Source: a virus. From it: a DNA stretch of 64,000 nt. The DNA lies in IMG/VR virus record IMGVR_UViG_3300023208_000003, positions 1 to 64,000 of that record; one strand, 5' to 3'. The notes under the pieces are model-generated. The model was not told the origin of the DNA, made no database searches, and worked only from the letters and a program-made list of their open reading frames with translations. Of this stretch, positions 52,601 to 58,662 are shown piece by piece. A program made the position numbers and the translations under genes. Position 1 is the first letter of the stretch. Every line of letters begins with the position of its first letter.

Positions 52601-53014
52601 GCTCATACTAAAATTGTTATTTTTTCATTTTTGTTCAAACATTCTGATCCAAGTCCAGGATTTTTCGCTGTTAATATTTTAAGAGCTCCTCAAGGAACTG
52701 CATTACCTCCGGCAGCAGATTCAAATACTACTCCATCAGGCTGGACACAGATTTGGCATGCAAGAATTGACCCAAGCACTAGATTAGCTGGTGATGACAA
52801 CTACACTAATGCCTATGATTATGATAATCAAACACCTTATACAATAGTAGATAAAGATGGTGTTTCAGCTAATGTTTCATATACATATCTTGTTAGAGGT
52901 GCACTAACAAATGCATACTATTATAGTAAAGTTTGGAAAACTTGGACATTAAATACGAATTATTGGTTGCAATTTAAAAATATGAATTTAACTATTTTCA
53001 CAGGTAAACGTTAA
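46676..53014 (+). CDS. Giant tail fibre / tail-tip protein (2112 residues)
   Basis: The N-terminal ~200 residues are helical ('FLSETDLQKIKALPELSELQ'). A block 'GWKLSKAGTIEANGITIYGS...VVLSAGG' (~residues 340-370) recurs near 1585-1615 and 1680-1710, a unit I associate with the C-terminal region of lambda J-type tip proteins. Between ~400 and 1280 are repeated Ig-like units (pattern 'PANQTLICTAALQNVSGTIT' / 'TITKYDATGASIGT', 'GYLTNE', 'FSVTKSK'), separated by short G-A-A-G-x-x-G linkers. A collagen-like stretch lies near residues 1772-1812, followed by a beta-helical or knob C-terminus. It is the largest gene in the window and likely the main host-contact fibre. Confidence 0.75.
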   Translation: MQSKYGTLVGFLSETDLQKIKALPELSELQGQFASKDYIDSAVAIAIEAASYGLLTSKGGSFDTQALAAITASVSNLDAKINQEVSIRAQGDLNGQALINSEIQARITGDGFQTTKREELSSLLLGVPDPNGISSFSSGYIKDVSDTLASSVQAEASKRSDLVATLFGPNIDPDNLNGVTPANLTSGFIKSVMDVTATPTGATATAITNLGTQVNDAIASVQQAMDSIDGIKAHYGVTIDNNGYVSGFDLISEPGITGTPVSSFIVRADKFAVIDPAISNSVGALDLANQISNYSPFFIENGNTYIKSALIKAASIDFAQISDSIQSSNYNATTHAGWKLSKAGTIEANGITIYGSNGQVVLSAGGALNENVQIGSTGKTIGQLANDQALSLNAVLTNDTELVSASSTGVVNPVDLTNTGGQFQVFNGIDQIDSQFLTFSVVAAQTIGITATINSSGVYNVTAFPDANDSGTAVFQAVYAVGGTTIATVQKTYNITKVKSATGAAPILTLKCSALMMKFDTSGTAAPTNQSITLDAVILNGSGTPTWSATKYNSAGVSLGACTLAAGANGNQRILSVANFGSAAYVEVVTFLSGVGQDQQRIVRLGDGAAGQPGANGANGTSPLFGYLTNESQPLPALADGTITDYSGASGTFIVFNGSTQLAASAVTFSVVTPLPTGVTATINTAGVYNITSIPAATASAVNVTFRAVYAGITINKVFSVTKSKTGTAGANGADAKLLWLNSSAMHFSYNGANQPIPNTQSITVSAVRQNLGNATTDPITWSITKYDSAGNVLTPAITPVTGDTQTISVANFTPAFRVVITASRTISPGNVISDTLTLFKVADGAAGAAGAAGAPGLNGTNGVSPIIGYLTNENQGLVADNAGVVTDFSKANGTFNVYNGITPVTSGVTYSVVATTGLPTGAATISNTGAYTVSAINAANDSASATFRAAYGGVNIDKIFSLTKSKQAQTLDISSNVSAFYFDSAGVATPANQTLICTAALQNVSGTITWTITKYDATGASIGTITPTISNTKVTGDTATITIANFGVAASIKVVAAVGTLVSDSQTFYRVRDGAAGASAKGLSLAATSYIFNYAKNNTISPSTITLNAVPMGGLTGQVQWAVTSGTATLPTPSSSGIAGLTNDVLNITPAAIATKSVTIKAYIGTGTVDYDYITIAKVEEGKDGLAGYLTNESVTLKANSSGVVTLTGATTDFKVYVGATDVTSSCTFTKTDSAGLTSTLTTSGICTITGAPLTGGYVDITATYNGVTPAVTLVKRFSIAVIQLGALASRDSIDLTQDVTGQPLDPNNYVRTPTFKTSGQNSGVRTWGNSQANSLSVTAVTGQAWNAALTLNYYVNTFETTNIFPVRAGEVLYCYADVTTSGETSHTAWVGLRFYTSDGVTQAATVGAGTLAPNLAWTRIGGPIVAPANACYAQPMVTGTGAAGAFAGGSIKFTNIYVNRVDVGSRTPVTYWIDDVDKKKGVAYVAGTPDVSYGYDGDIFIDARLNFPANGPGSKLMYLKDSGAWVNIGAGRINASNIATFFEGACIGTAQIGNAAIGNAQIGNYIQSTNFNGSASTFGTATQGWRIHKDLGIEMAGIPLTIKDSNGVAIFSAGVASSSILNSAVTLSSLGAGAFASLNEITAANISTYIADGAIGNAYIGNTIQSAGFTGTATTPGWKIDKAGNITITGGAFTIYDTAGKAIFSAGGSYTPINYLGAFTGAAAPAIASYPKNSTWYCSANGGTLPFVNGNTYIKSTDTATQWSPWLLAGAIGPTGPQGAQGPQGATGAQGPQGAAGTNGTNGVNGNRGPGTFYYNAGASATGWSEPPTSVYPDGTKRFRDTVTMYGGTGTGAWSQTRFWDGTTTTSGTSIINGWNKIDVAIDGNLLVTGTVNGNKIVAGSITSSQLTTTSAVITGTLQVGTGGVITSPLSASFADQDWGNGAHLMGDYRTGVNTPTYYFYNLGTLNVPAVDVAHTKIVIFSFLFKHSDPSPGFFAVNILRAPQGTALPPAADSNTTPSGWTQIWHARIDPSTRLAGDDNYTNAYDYDNQTPYTIVDKDGVSANVSYTYLVRGALTNAYYYSKVWKTWTLNTNYWLQFKNMNLTIFTGKR

Positions 53015-53412
53015 TGCAAAGTTATATTACATATAATTTAACAACAGGCGCTATTTCATCGAAAATAAGTGGTCCTGATAGTCAATTTGCAGCTGAAACA
53101 TCAAATGAAGGTTTTATTGAGGATACTATTGGCATTGATATTGAAAAGTATTATGTTGATTTGAATACAGTGACTCTTTTAGAGCGACAAAAACTTAATC
53201 TTTCAATAAACAAAACATCAATTAATAGTGATGGTATAGATAAAATTATTATTTCAAATATTCCAGTTGGTTCTCAAGTAAGAATTTTAACAGATAATTT
53301 AACAATAAATGATAGTATTTTTGAATTTACTAGTGACATAAAAGGAAAATTTCGAATTTTAATTGATAAATTTCCATTTTTACAAGAAGAGGTTATTGTA
53401 AATGCAATATAA
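53014..53412 (+). CDS. Small protein coupled to the giant fibre gene
   Basis: A 132-residue protein with TAATG overlap to the fibre gene. It begins 'QSYITYNLTTGAISSKISGP', resembling small fibre-associated proteins that start 'Y-x-x-Y...tG.i', and ends with a beta sandwich ('GSQVRILTDNLTINDSIFEF'). Probably a fibre accessory or chaperone; inferred from position. Confidence 0.5.
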   Translation: MQSYITYNLTTGAISSKISGPDSQFAAETSNEGFIEDTIGIDIEKYYVDLNTVTLLERQKLNLSINKTSINSDGIDKIIISNIPVGSQVRILTDNLTINDSIFEFTSDIKGKFRILIDKFPFLQEEVIVNAI

Positions 53413-53719
53413 AGCAACTAAACCACTAACAGAGTTGCAGGCTGAAATAAAAGCACAGATCAATAATCTGGCGTCAGAAACAATTTTAGCTCGTTACCCA
53501 CTGTGGAAACAAAATAATATGTTAGCTAGGGCAACTGAGTTACAGTCTTTAGGACAGATAAACACACCTGAGTGGGTAGATTTACAAGGCGCATGGAATT
53601 GGATTAAGGCGGTTCGTGACGCGTCTAATGCTGCTACAAATGTAATAGATGGCGCTGTTAGCACTCAAACTATTTACCTTGCCGAGGCAACGTTTAAAAA
53701 CACAATTGCTACTTTATAA
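53402..53719 (+). CDS. Tail fibre assembly-type small protein
   Basis: A 105-residue helical protein overlapping the previous gene by 11 bases. 'RYPLWKQNNMLARATELQSL' and 'WVDLQGAWNWIKAVRDASNA' match the general 'yp.wkQ.N...r...L' and 'w.wI..vR..a' pattern of tail fibre assembly chaperones and related DUF proteins downstream of fibre genes. Likely a fibre chaperone. Confidence 0.55.
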   Translation: MQYKATKPLTELQAEIKAQINNLASETILARYPLWKQNNMLARATELQSLGQINTPEWVDLQGAWNWIKAVRDASNAATNVIDGAVSTQTIYLAEATFKNTIATL

Positions 53720-53722
53720 ATA
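53715..53722 (+). promoter_or_regulatory. Late promoter TATAAATA
   Basis: A perfect late consensus that overlaps the stop codon of the previous gene, 32 bases before the ATG at 53754. Confidence 0.6.
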
Positions 53723-53753
53723 ACAAGAAACATAACAATAATTAGAGGCCTAA

Positions 53754-54392
53754 ATGCATAGCCCGTTTCATATCGTTCAGGATTTTTTGTCTCCAAAACT
53801 CTGTGATGAAATATTAAGACAGATTGAACTAAAGCAACCAAATACCGATCGTGAAGGAAAAGCGATTCCATTTGAACGGCACCATGAGGGGCTAGAAAGA
53901 TTAATTTTTCCGCTTCTTAAACAAGAAGTTCCAAACATTGAGCAGCGTTATTTTGCAAAATATAAAGGAACTGAAACTTTAGTTTTTCAGCATTTTCCTG
54001 AACGCGCTAATACAATTGCAAAGCAACCAGGTTGTGAAAACGCGCAGTACACGCGCAAAAAATGGGTTAAAATAAAAGACGTTGATCTTACTGGATTTAT
54101 CTGGTTAAAGGATTTCAATGACTCTGTGCCGCTTGACCCACGAATTGAAGTCTATGGTGGCAAGCTAGAATTTCCAGCGTACAATTTTAGCTTACAACCG
54201 CAACGCGGAACTCTCGTTCTATTTCCTGCTGGTCCTCACTTTATAAATGCAATTTCGCCTGTGCTAGTAAGTGACCTTTATCAAATTAAAGTCAATATCT
54301 GTCTTTCACCAAATGACGGAAGTGGTATTTACCTTTATCAGCCAGCGAAATTTCCTGGCAAATGGCAAGATTGGCTAAAAGAGTTTGTTTAA
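53754..54392 (+). CDS. 2OG-Fe(II) oxygenase-like double-stranded beta-helix protein
   Basis: A 212-residue protein whose C-terminal part follows the prolyl-4-hydroxylase pattern: 'LTGFIWLKDFNDSVP', 'YGGKLEFPAYNFSLQPQRGT', 'LVLFPAGPHFINAISPV' and 'YQIKVNICLS'. The distal His is present (in G-P-H). The proximal H-x-D iron ligands, expected before 'LTGFIWL', are not obvious: the region reads K-I-K-D-V-D. It may therefore be a non-catalytic relative. T4-like cyanophages carry many members of this family. Ends tail-to-tail with the PAAR gene (shared TTAA). Confidence 0.6.
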   Translation: MHSPFHIVQDFLSPKLCDEILRQIELKQPNTDREGKAIPFERHHEGLERLIFPLLKQEVPNIEQRYFAKYKGTETLVFQHFPERANTIAKQPGCENAQYTRKKWVKIKDVDLTGFIWLKDFNDSVPLDPRIEVYGGKLEFPAYNFSLQPQRGTLVLFPAGPHFINAISPVLVSDLYQIKVNICLSPNDGSGIYLYQPAKFPGKWQDWLKEFV

Positions 54393-54661
54393 CCAACCTT
54401 AACGTCACCTGACCCTGCTACTACCAACCCGTCATCTGAGTTAGGAATTACAGCGTCACCTATTCTAACAACTGGTTTATTTTCTACTTTAACAGTGCTT
54501 GAAAAAGTCTGAAAAATAGTAGGGCTTTGTCCACCTTGCCCAGCTGTTAAATCAGTTTTTCTAATGATCGGCTTGTTATTAACTTTAACAGTGCTAGATC
54601 CATGCGCGCACTTGTCACCATTTGAGATTGGGTCATTTTGTCTTGCAACTGGTCTTGACAT
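54389..54661 (-). CDS. PAAR-domain spike tip protein
   Basis: A 90-residue protein with PAAR repeats: 'SRPVARQNDPISNGDKCAHG', 'STVKVNNKPIIRKTD' and 'STVKVENKPVVRIGDAVI'. PAAR proteins form the sharp metal-bound tip of contractile tail spikes (T4 gp5.4). It has its own late promoter at 54691. This supports a myovirus with a spike assembled nearby. Confidence 0.85.
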   Translation of the reverse strand: MSRPVARQNDPISNGDKCAHGSSTVKVNNKPIIRKTDLTAGQGGQSPTIFQTFSSTVKVENKPVVRIGDAVIPNSDDGLVVAGSGDVKVG

Positions 54662-54690
54662 ATGTACATTCTTATTGAGTTGATATAGAA

Positions 54691-54697
54691 TATTTAT
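54691..54697 (-). promoter_or_regulatory. Late promoter for PAAR gene (minus strand)
   Basis: TATTTAT on the plus strand gives ATAAATA 30 bases before the PAAR start at 54661. It abuts the divergent gene starting at 54699. Confidence 0.55.
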
Positions 54698-54698
54698 T

Positions 54699-55124
54699 AT
54701 GATACCACGATTACAGCTTCGTAAGCAAGAATTTTTGAACCCATCAACAGGTAGAATTTTACTTGTTGGCGATAAGCCAGGACCTGGTATTGTAAATGAA
54801 GCAGAAGACTACATTCCTGTACCATTTTATGGTTTAAGACACTCATCAGCTTGGCTAAATAAGCTCTTAGATGATCATAATATTCCAGAGGAACAACTTA
54901 CGTGGATAAACGCGTTTTATTTAGAGAATCAACCATCACAAAATGACGAGCTTTATAAAAGACAACCACGTGCTGTGATCGGACTTGGCGGAGTTGCGCA
55001 AAAATGGTTAAGAACGGCAGACTGTGAAGATTATTATTGCGTAGATCATCCACAATATTGGAAACGCTTTAAATCTAAAGAACTTTACCCTCTCATAACT
55101 TTACTGGAGTATTTAATATGTTGA
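54699..55124 (+). CDS. Uracil-DNA glycosylase-superfamily protein
   Basis: A 141-residue protein with the UDG-fold marks 'ILLVGDKPGPG' (residues 20-30, the water-activating G-x-x-P-G loop), 'PFYGLRHSSAWLNKLLDDH', 'AVIGLGGVAQKWL' and 'VDHPQYWKRF' (the H-P leucine-loop position). It is shorter than typical family 4/5 enzymes (~200) and lacks an obvious iron-sulfur Cys set, so catalytic activity is uncertain. There is no Shine-Dalgarno before its ATG. Confidence 0.6.
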   Translation: MIPRLQLRKQEFLNPSTGRILLVGDKPGPGIVNEAEDYIPVPFYGLRHSSAWLNKLLDDHNIPEEQLTWINAFYLENQPSQNDELYKRQPRAVIGLGGVAQKWLRTADCEDYYCVDHPQYWKRFKSKELYPLITLLEYLIC

Positions 55125-55173
55125 AATACATACTTGTTTTTTCTTTCTATGTTCGTCTGCATTTGCTGACATA
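55118..55173 (+). other. Out-of-frame signal-peptide start of the next gene (apparent frameshift at T6)
   Basis: ATG 55118, with GGAG at 55106, begins 'MLKYILVF' and then runs out of frame at the T6 run 55137-55142. Adding one T would give 'MLKYILVFFFLCSSAFAD' joined to the downstream frame, a textbook signal peptide with A-F-A cleavage site. Confidence 0.6.
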
Positions 55174-55665
55174 ATGATACCAAATGTGGCCCCAAATGAC
55201 TTAACACCAGATCAAAAAGCACAAATTGCTTTACAAGCTGCTCAATTTGCAAATCAAAACAAAACAATCGTGAACACGACGCCTGAACAGGTCAAACAAT
55301 GGGCAGATGTTGCCGACGCTCTTGCCAATGGTATTGGAAAAACAGCGCATTCATTGAATGTAGAAGTGAATGAATTCATAAAAAGTCCAGTAGGTATAAT
55401 GACCGCAGTTATGTTGTTTTGGAACTACATGGGTAAGGACTTTCTTGGAATTATATTTGGTACAGGTTGGCTAGCTGTCTCTTTACCTATTTGGTTATTT
55501 TTCTTTTGGAAATCTATCAACAAAACAGAAACAGAAGAGCACGGAAGTGGAGAGAATAAACAAAGTGTAACTACTAAAACCCTAGAGTATGATGGCGGGA
55601 TAGTAAGTGGATATTTGATAACACTTGCAGTTATTATATTTATTGGACTTTTTACAATCTTTTAA
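55174..55665 (+). CDS. Membrane protein, probably exported (true start likely 55118 after frameshift)
   Basis: The uninterrupted frame from ATG 55174 gives 163 residues; no ribosome site precedes this ATG. Upstream codons in the same frame spell the end of a signal peptide ('FFFLCSSAFADIM'). The body has a helical N-terminal segment ('TPDQKAQIALQAAQFANQNK') and three hydrophobic spans (residues ~70-84, 89-110 and ~144-163). It could be a holin or an inner-membrane partner of the lysis genes that follow on the opposite strand, but no family is recognised. Ends tail-to-tail with the M23 gene. Confidence 0.6.
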   Translation: MIPNVAPNDLTPDQKAQIALQAAQFANQNKTIVNTTPEQVKQWADVADALANGIGKTAHSLNVEVNEFIKSPVGIMTAVMLFWNYMGKDFLGIIFGTGWLAVSLPIWLFFFWKSINKTETEEHGSGENKQSVTTKTLEYDGGIVSGYLITLAVIIFIGLFTIF

Positions 55666-57299
55666 GATAAATCAGTGGCGTGCGTTCGGTAATGCCGCAA
55701 AAAAGCAGGGGCGTTATCAGTTCCTTTACGCATGCCACCAAATCCTTGTCCATGAATCATATACATAAACTCACCTTTCGTAGCATTTTGATAAATGGCG
55801 GTGTTTGAATTATTTTGTACCGCTTTACCTCCAATTGTTCCATTTGCCTTATACGTTGTATAAGCCTGCTTTTCCTCCTTAAGCATTATAATCATCGCTT
55901 CGGTTGATTTTTCAGGGTCGCAACGATTCTCACAGGTAGGTTCAATTCCTGCCTTTGCATAATACTCACCAGAAGTTCCATTCAACATTTGGTACAAACC
56001 AGTTGCTGATGATTTTGGATTTTTTGCGTATGGGTTATTACCACCCTCGATTGAACATAATTTTAAAAGATACTTTTTATCTTCTTCATCGAGTTCAGGG
56101 TGCTTGTCAGCCGTAGCGCGAACTTTTGCTTGAACTTCGGCAGCGCTTGGATGATTTTGCTTATAATTAGCTGGTCTGCAGGATGGAGCAGTCGAACCAA
56201 TTATTTGCTTATCTCCTGGAGCCGACTTACCATCATTGTATGTTCTACCATCTGGGCTATTTTCAAACTTAGGGCAACCGGTTTTTGCCTTTACATCAGC
56301 GTCAGATAACTTCTTTGGTGGAGTATTATCTTTTTTAAGCTGCTGGCCTGGCGCGTTTGGATTATCAGAAGCTGGATTAGTTCCTGTCGATTCTATTTTT
56401 TTGTTATCATTGATGTATGGCCATGGGTCAGTCTTACCGCCATTTGGTAAGATTAACTCAAAATGAAGGTGATTGCCAGTTCCAACGCCGGCATGACCTT
56501 CCTTAGCAATTGCTGTTCCCGAAGTTACCTTTTGACCGACACTAACATAAACCTGAGACATATGCGCGTACAGCGTGTCAGCTAAGTGAGTACCGTCTGG
56601 TGCAGTGTGCCGAATAATTACCTTATTGCCATAACCTTGAGATGTTCCATTTGAAACTGCTGCTATAACTTCGCCATCAGCAGCTGCTACAATATCAACA
56701 ATGCGACCACCACGCATCGCTAAGTCAATTCCTTTATGAAAATCAGTACATTTAGGGCAAGGCTTAGCACGGGGACCATAATCACTGGTTTTTACAGAAC
56801 CTGGCAACGGGTTAATTAAAGTAAGTTCGTTACCATTACACTTTTTAGCAGCCATGTTATAAGTTCGCTCATCAATTTCTTTGTTGTTTGCGTCAATTGC
56901 TTTTACTGTAAAAGTCAACGTCTTCTTTTCAAATTCATCTTTAATTGTACCTGATAACTTTCCACTTGTCCCATCGAAAGTTAGCCCTAAATCACTTGGT
57001 TGCTTTTCGGCACCTTGATCATCCTTAATTTTTAACTCATATTTAGGCGGGCTTTGATATGCTGCAGAAAGTGATCCCTCAGTTAAAACAAAAGTTTCAT
57101 CCATTTTCATTTCGCAATTAGCAGAAACAGAATTGTTTTTAATTCGATCAGGCGTTGGCGGAGTCGCTTGCATTTCATCAGCATCATCATCTCTAGCTGA
57201 AGCGCACTCAATGCTCTCTCCTTTTTGAAGATAATTATGAAGAACTTTTGCAATTCCTGATGATTTTTTAGCAGAAACTGAAGCGCAAGGGCAACCCAT
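55662..57299 (-). CDS. Murein hydrolase with M23 peptidase and transglycosylase-like domains
   Basis: A 545-residue multi-domain protein. The N-terminus has Cys residues ('MGCPCAS') without a signal peptide. Residues ~65-150 resemble a cadherin-like/He-PIG Ig domain ('LGLTFDGTSGKLSGTIKDEF'). The M23 metallopeptidase has His188-x3-Asp192 ('FHKGIDLAM') and His277-x-His279 ('GNHLHFEL'). After a Pro/Lys linker, the C-terminal domain (~395-545) looks like an SLT/lysozyme fold with 'LLKLCSIEGGNNPYA' (Glu418) and 'SSATGLYQMLNGTSGEYY'. It cuts both peptide and glycan bonds. Closeness to PAAR suggests a tail-hub lysin; closeness to spanins would fit an endolysin. Confidence 0.8.
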   Translation of the reverse strand: MGCPCASVSAKKSSGIAKVLHNYLQKGESIECASARDDDADEMQATPPTPDRIKNNSVSANCEMKMDETFVLTEGSLSAAYQSPPKYELKIKDDQGAEKQPSDLGLTFDGTSGKLSGTIKDEFEKKTLTFTVKAIDANNKEIDERTYNMAAKKCNGNELTLINPLPGSVKTSDYGPRAKPCPKCTDFHKGIDLAMRGGRIVDIVAAADGEVIAAVSNGTSQGYGNKVIIRHTAPDGTHLADTLYAHMSQVYVSVGQKVTSGTAIAKEGHAGVGTGNHLHFELILPNGGKTDPWPYINDNKKIESTGTNPASDNPNAPGQQLKKDNTPPKKLSDADVKAKTGCPKFENSPDGRTYNDGKSAPGDKQIIGSTAPSCRPANYKQNHPSAAEVQAKVRATADKHPELDEEDKKYLLKLCSIEGGNNPYAKNPKSSATGLYQMLNGTSGEYYAKAGIEPTCENRCDPEKSTEAMIIMLKEEKQAYTTYKANGTIGGKAVQNNSNTAIYQNATKGEFMYMIHGQGFGGMRKGTDNAPAFLRHYRTHATDLS

Positions 57300-57300
57300 C

Positions 57301-57570
57301 TTACTTCACCTCATAAAAATGTTTTATTGCCTTAAGCTTTTCCTCGATAATATTCATTCTTTCCTCTGAGCGAATAATAAACATTGCAACATCTCGCTGA
57401 GTTATCTTATCAACGTCAAGCTGAAAGTCTTGTGGTGGTATCTCAAGCAGCTCTTGTGGCGGTTGCTTAAAAACATACTCGGTTTTAACTACTACGTTAG
57501 GTTTTGAAGGTGTTGCACAACCGCTTAAAAAAACTAACGAAAATGTTATGATAATTAGAATTTTATTCAT
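57301..57570 (-). CDS. Outer-membrane lipoprotein, o-spanin candidate
   Basis: An 89-residue protein with lipoprotein signal 'ILIIITFSLVFLSGCATPSK' (lipobox L-S-G-C at residues 15-18), then a proline-bearing linker and a helical C-terminus ('RDVAMFIIRSEERMNIIEEK'). It lies just upstream of the murein hydrolase on the same strand. Size, lipobox and helix fit an Rz1-type outer-membrane spanin. The suspected partner is at 58215. Confidence 0.65.
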   Translation of the reverse strand: MNKILIIITFSLVFLSGCATPSKPNVVVKTEYVFKQPPQELLEIPPQDFQLDVDKITQRDVAMFIIRSEERMNIIEEKLKAIKHFYEVK

Positions 57571-57576
57571 TTTTGC

Positions 57577-58218
57577 TTACAATTTTGCGTACTTTGAGAA
57601 ACCTTTTTCAATTAACTCAGCTTTTGTCTCTAAAAGATCAGATTTATTATGCACCGACTGCTTTATAATTGTAAGCACTTTTGTTAAATCTGAATTATCA
57701 TCATCGAAAAAAATACCAGGCTTTGTTTCATCAAATTTAATAAACATAATTTGAAGCGGATTTACAATTGCTTTACAACCATAAAAAACAATAGAAGCGC
57801 CTATTTTTTTCGGCAATCCTTTTAATGATGTTAAATTTACGCATCCCTCAAGAGACAGAAATCCAGTATAAGTAGGAGCGTGCTCAAGGCTTTTTAAAGC
57901 TACACAATTAACAATATACATATCACCAATTACAGTAATCGGCCCACCTTCAAGTGTTTCAAGCTTACTACAATCAGAAAGATCAAAATAGCTTTTAATA
58001 TACGAAGGAGAGCCTTTTAATGATGTAATCTTTGAATGATTAAAATCAGCATACCCCTTTAATTTGCAACCAGGAACATATTGATAAAACTTATATCTTT
58101 CAACTAAGCCATCAAGCGAATCCCAATATTGCGGTATTTCTAAATCGGCGTAGCAAATAGGAATGTTATCCGTATTAGCGACTGGTTCTTTAAAACGTTT
58201 AACTTCACTAAGCTTCAT
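57577..58218 (-). CDS. Paralogue-array member 1, leucine-rich-repeat type
   Basis: A 213-residue protein. It opens 'MKLSEVKRFKEP'. Residues ~60-150 hold LRR-like units of ~21 residues ('ITSLKGSPSYIKSYFDLSDC', 'LETLEGGPITVIGDMYIVNC', 'LTSLKGLPKKIGASIVFYGC'), a repeat common in large phages. The C-terminal module ends 'DLLETKAELIEKGFSKYAKL', shared with six other genes up to 63098. It is separated from them by the spanin-like gene. Function unknown. Confidence 0.7.
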   Translation of the reverse strand: MKLSEVKRFKEPVANTDNIPICYADLEIPQYWDSLDGLVERYKFYQYVPGCKLKGYADFNHSKITSLKGSPSYIKSYFDLSDCSKLETLEGGPITVIGDMYIVNCVALKSLEHAPTYTGFLSLEGCVNLTSLKGLPKKIGASIVFYGCKAIVNPLQIMFIKFDETKPGIFFDDDNSDLTKVLTIIKQSVHNKSDLLETKAELIEKGFSKYAKL

Positions 58219-58661
58219 TTTTTTTTACTGCTTCTAATGGTCTGAATGTCACGAAGCGTTTCGCGCAGAACCGGTGCAACCGGGCCATCGGCAAGCTTCG
58301 AGAGCTTCTTAGCTATATTGTCATATTGCTCATGGTTTTGGCGTATCACCTCGTTTAACCGGGTGACAGCTTGATATGCTTTAAGTTGTTCTTCCAGCAC
58401 CCGGTTCAAAGTTTCCTGGGTTGTACGGTTGGCATCAACTACAGTGTTTAGCTCTTGGGTAATTTGCCCAAGCTGCTGTTCGGCTTCTTTGTTCTTTTTG
58501 TTGAGGTACATCACGGTTCCTGCGGCGCCAATTAGTGCGATAGCAAGAACCCAGATTGTCCAACCTCGCTTTACAATGTTGGACGTACCTATCCAGGCAA
58601 CGCTAATTCCGTCCTTCGCTTTCTCTAACCAGGTAAGTGCTTGTTCGTTTGTATCACTCAT
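58215..58661 (-). CDS. Inner-membrane coiled-coil protein, i-spanin candidate
   Basis: A 148-residue protein with a short cytoplasmic N-terminus, one membrane span (~34-53, 'TIWVLAIALIGAAGTVMYL') and a long periplasmic coiled coil (~55-130, 'EAEQQLGQITQELNTVVDAN'). This is the layout of an Rz-type inner-membrane spanin. Its DNA is clearly GC-richer than its neighbours (34 of 60 bases in the line at 58261 against 19 of 60 at 58681), suggesting separate origin. It overlaps the 57577 gene by 4 bases. Confidence 0.55.
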   Translation of the reverse strand: MSDTNEQALTWLEKAKDGISVAWIGTSNIVKRGWTIWVLAIALIGAAGTVMYLNKKNKEAEQQLGQITQELNTVVDANRTTQETLNRVLEEQLKAYQAVTRLNEVIRQNHEQYDNIAKKLSKLADGPVAPVLRETLRDIQTIRSSKKK

Positions 58662-58662
58662 T

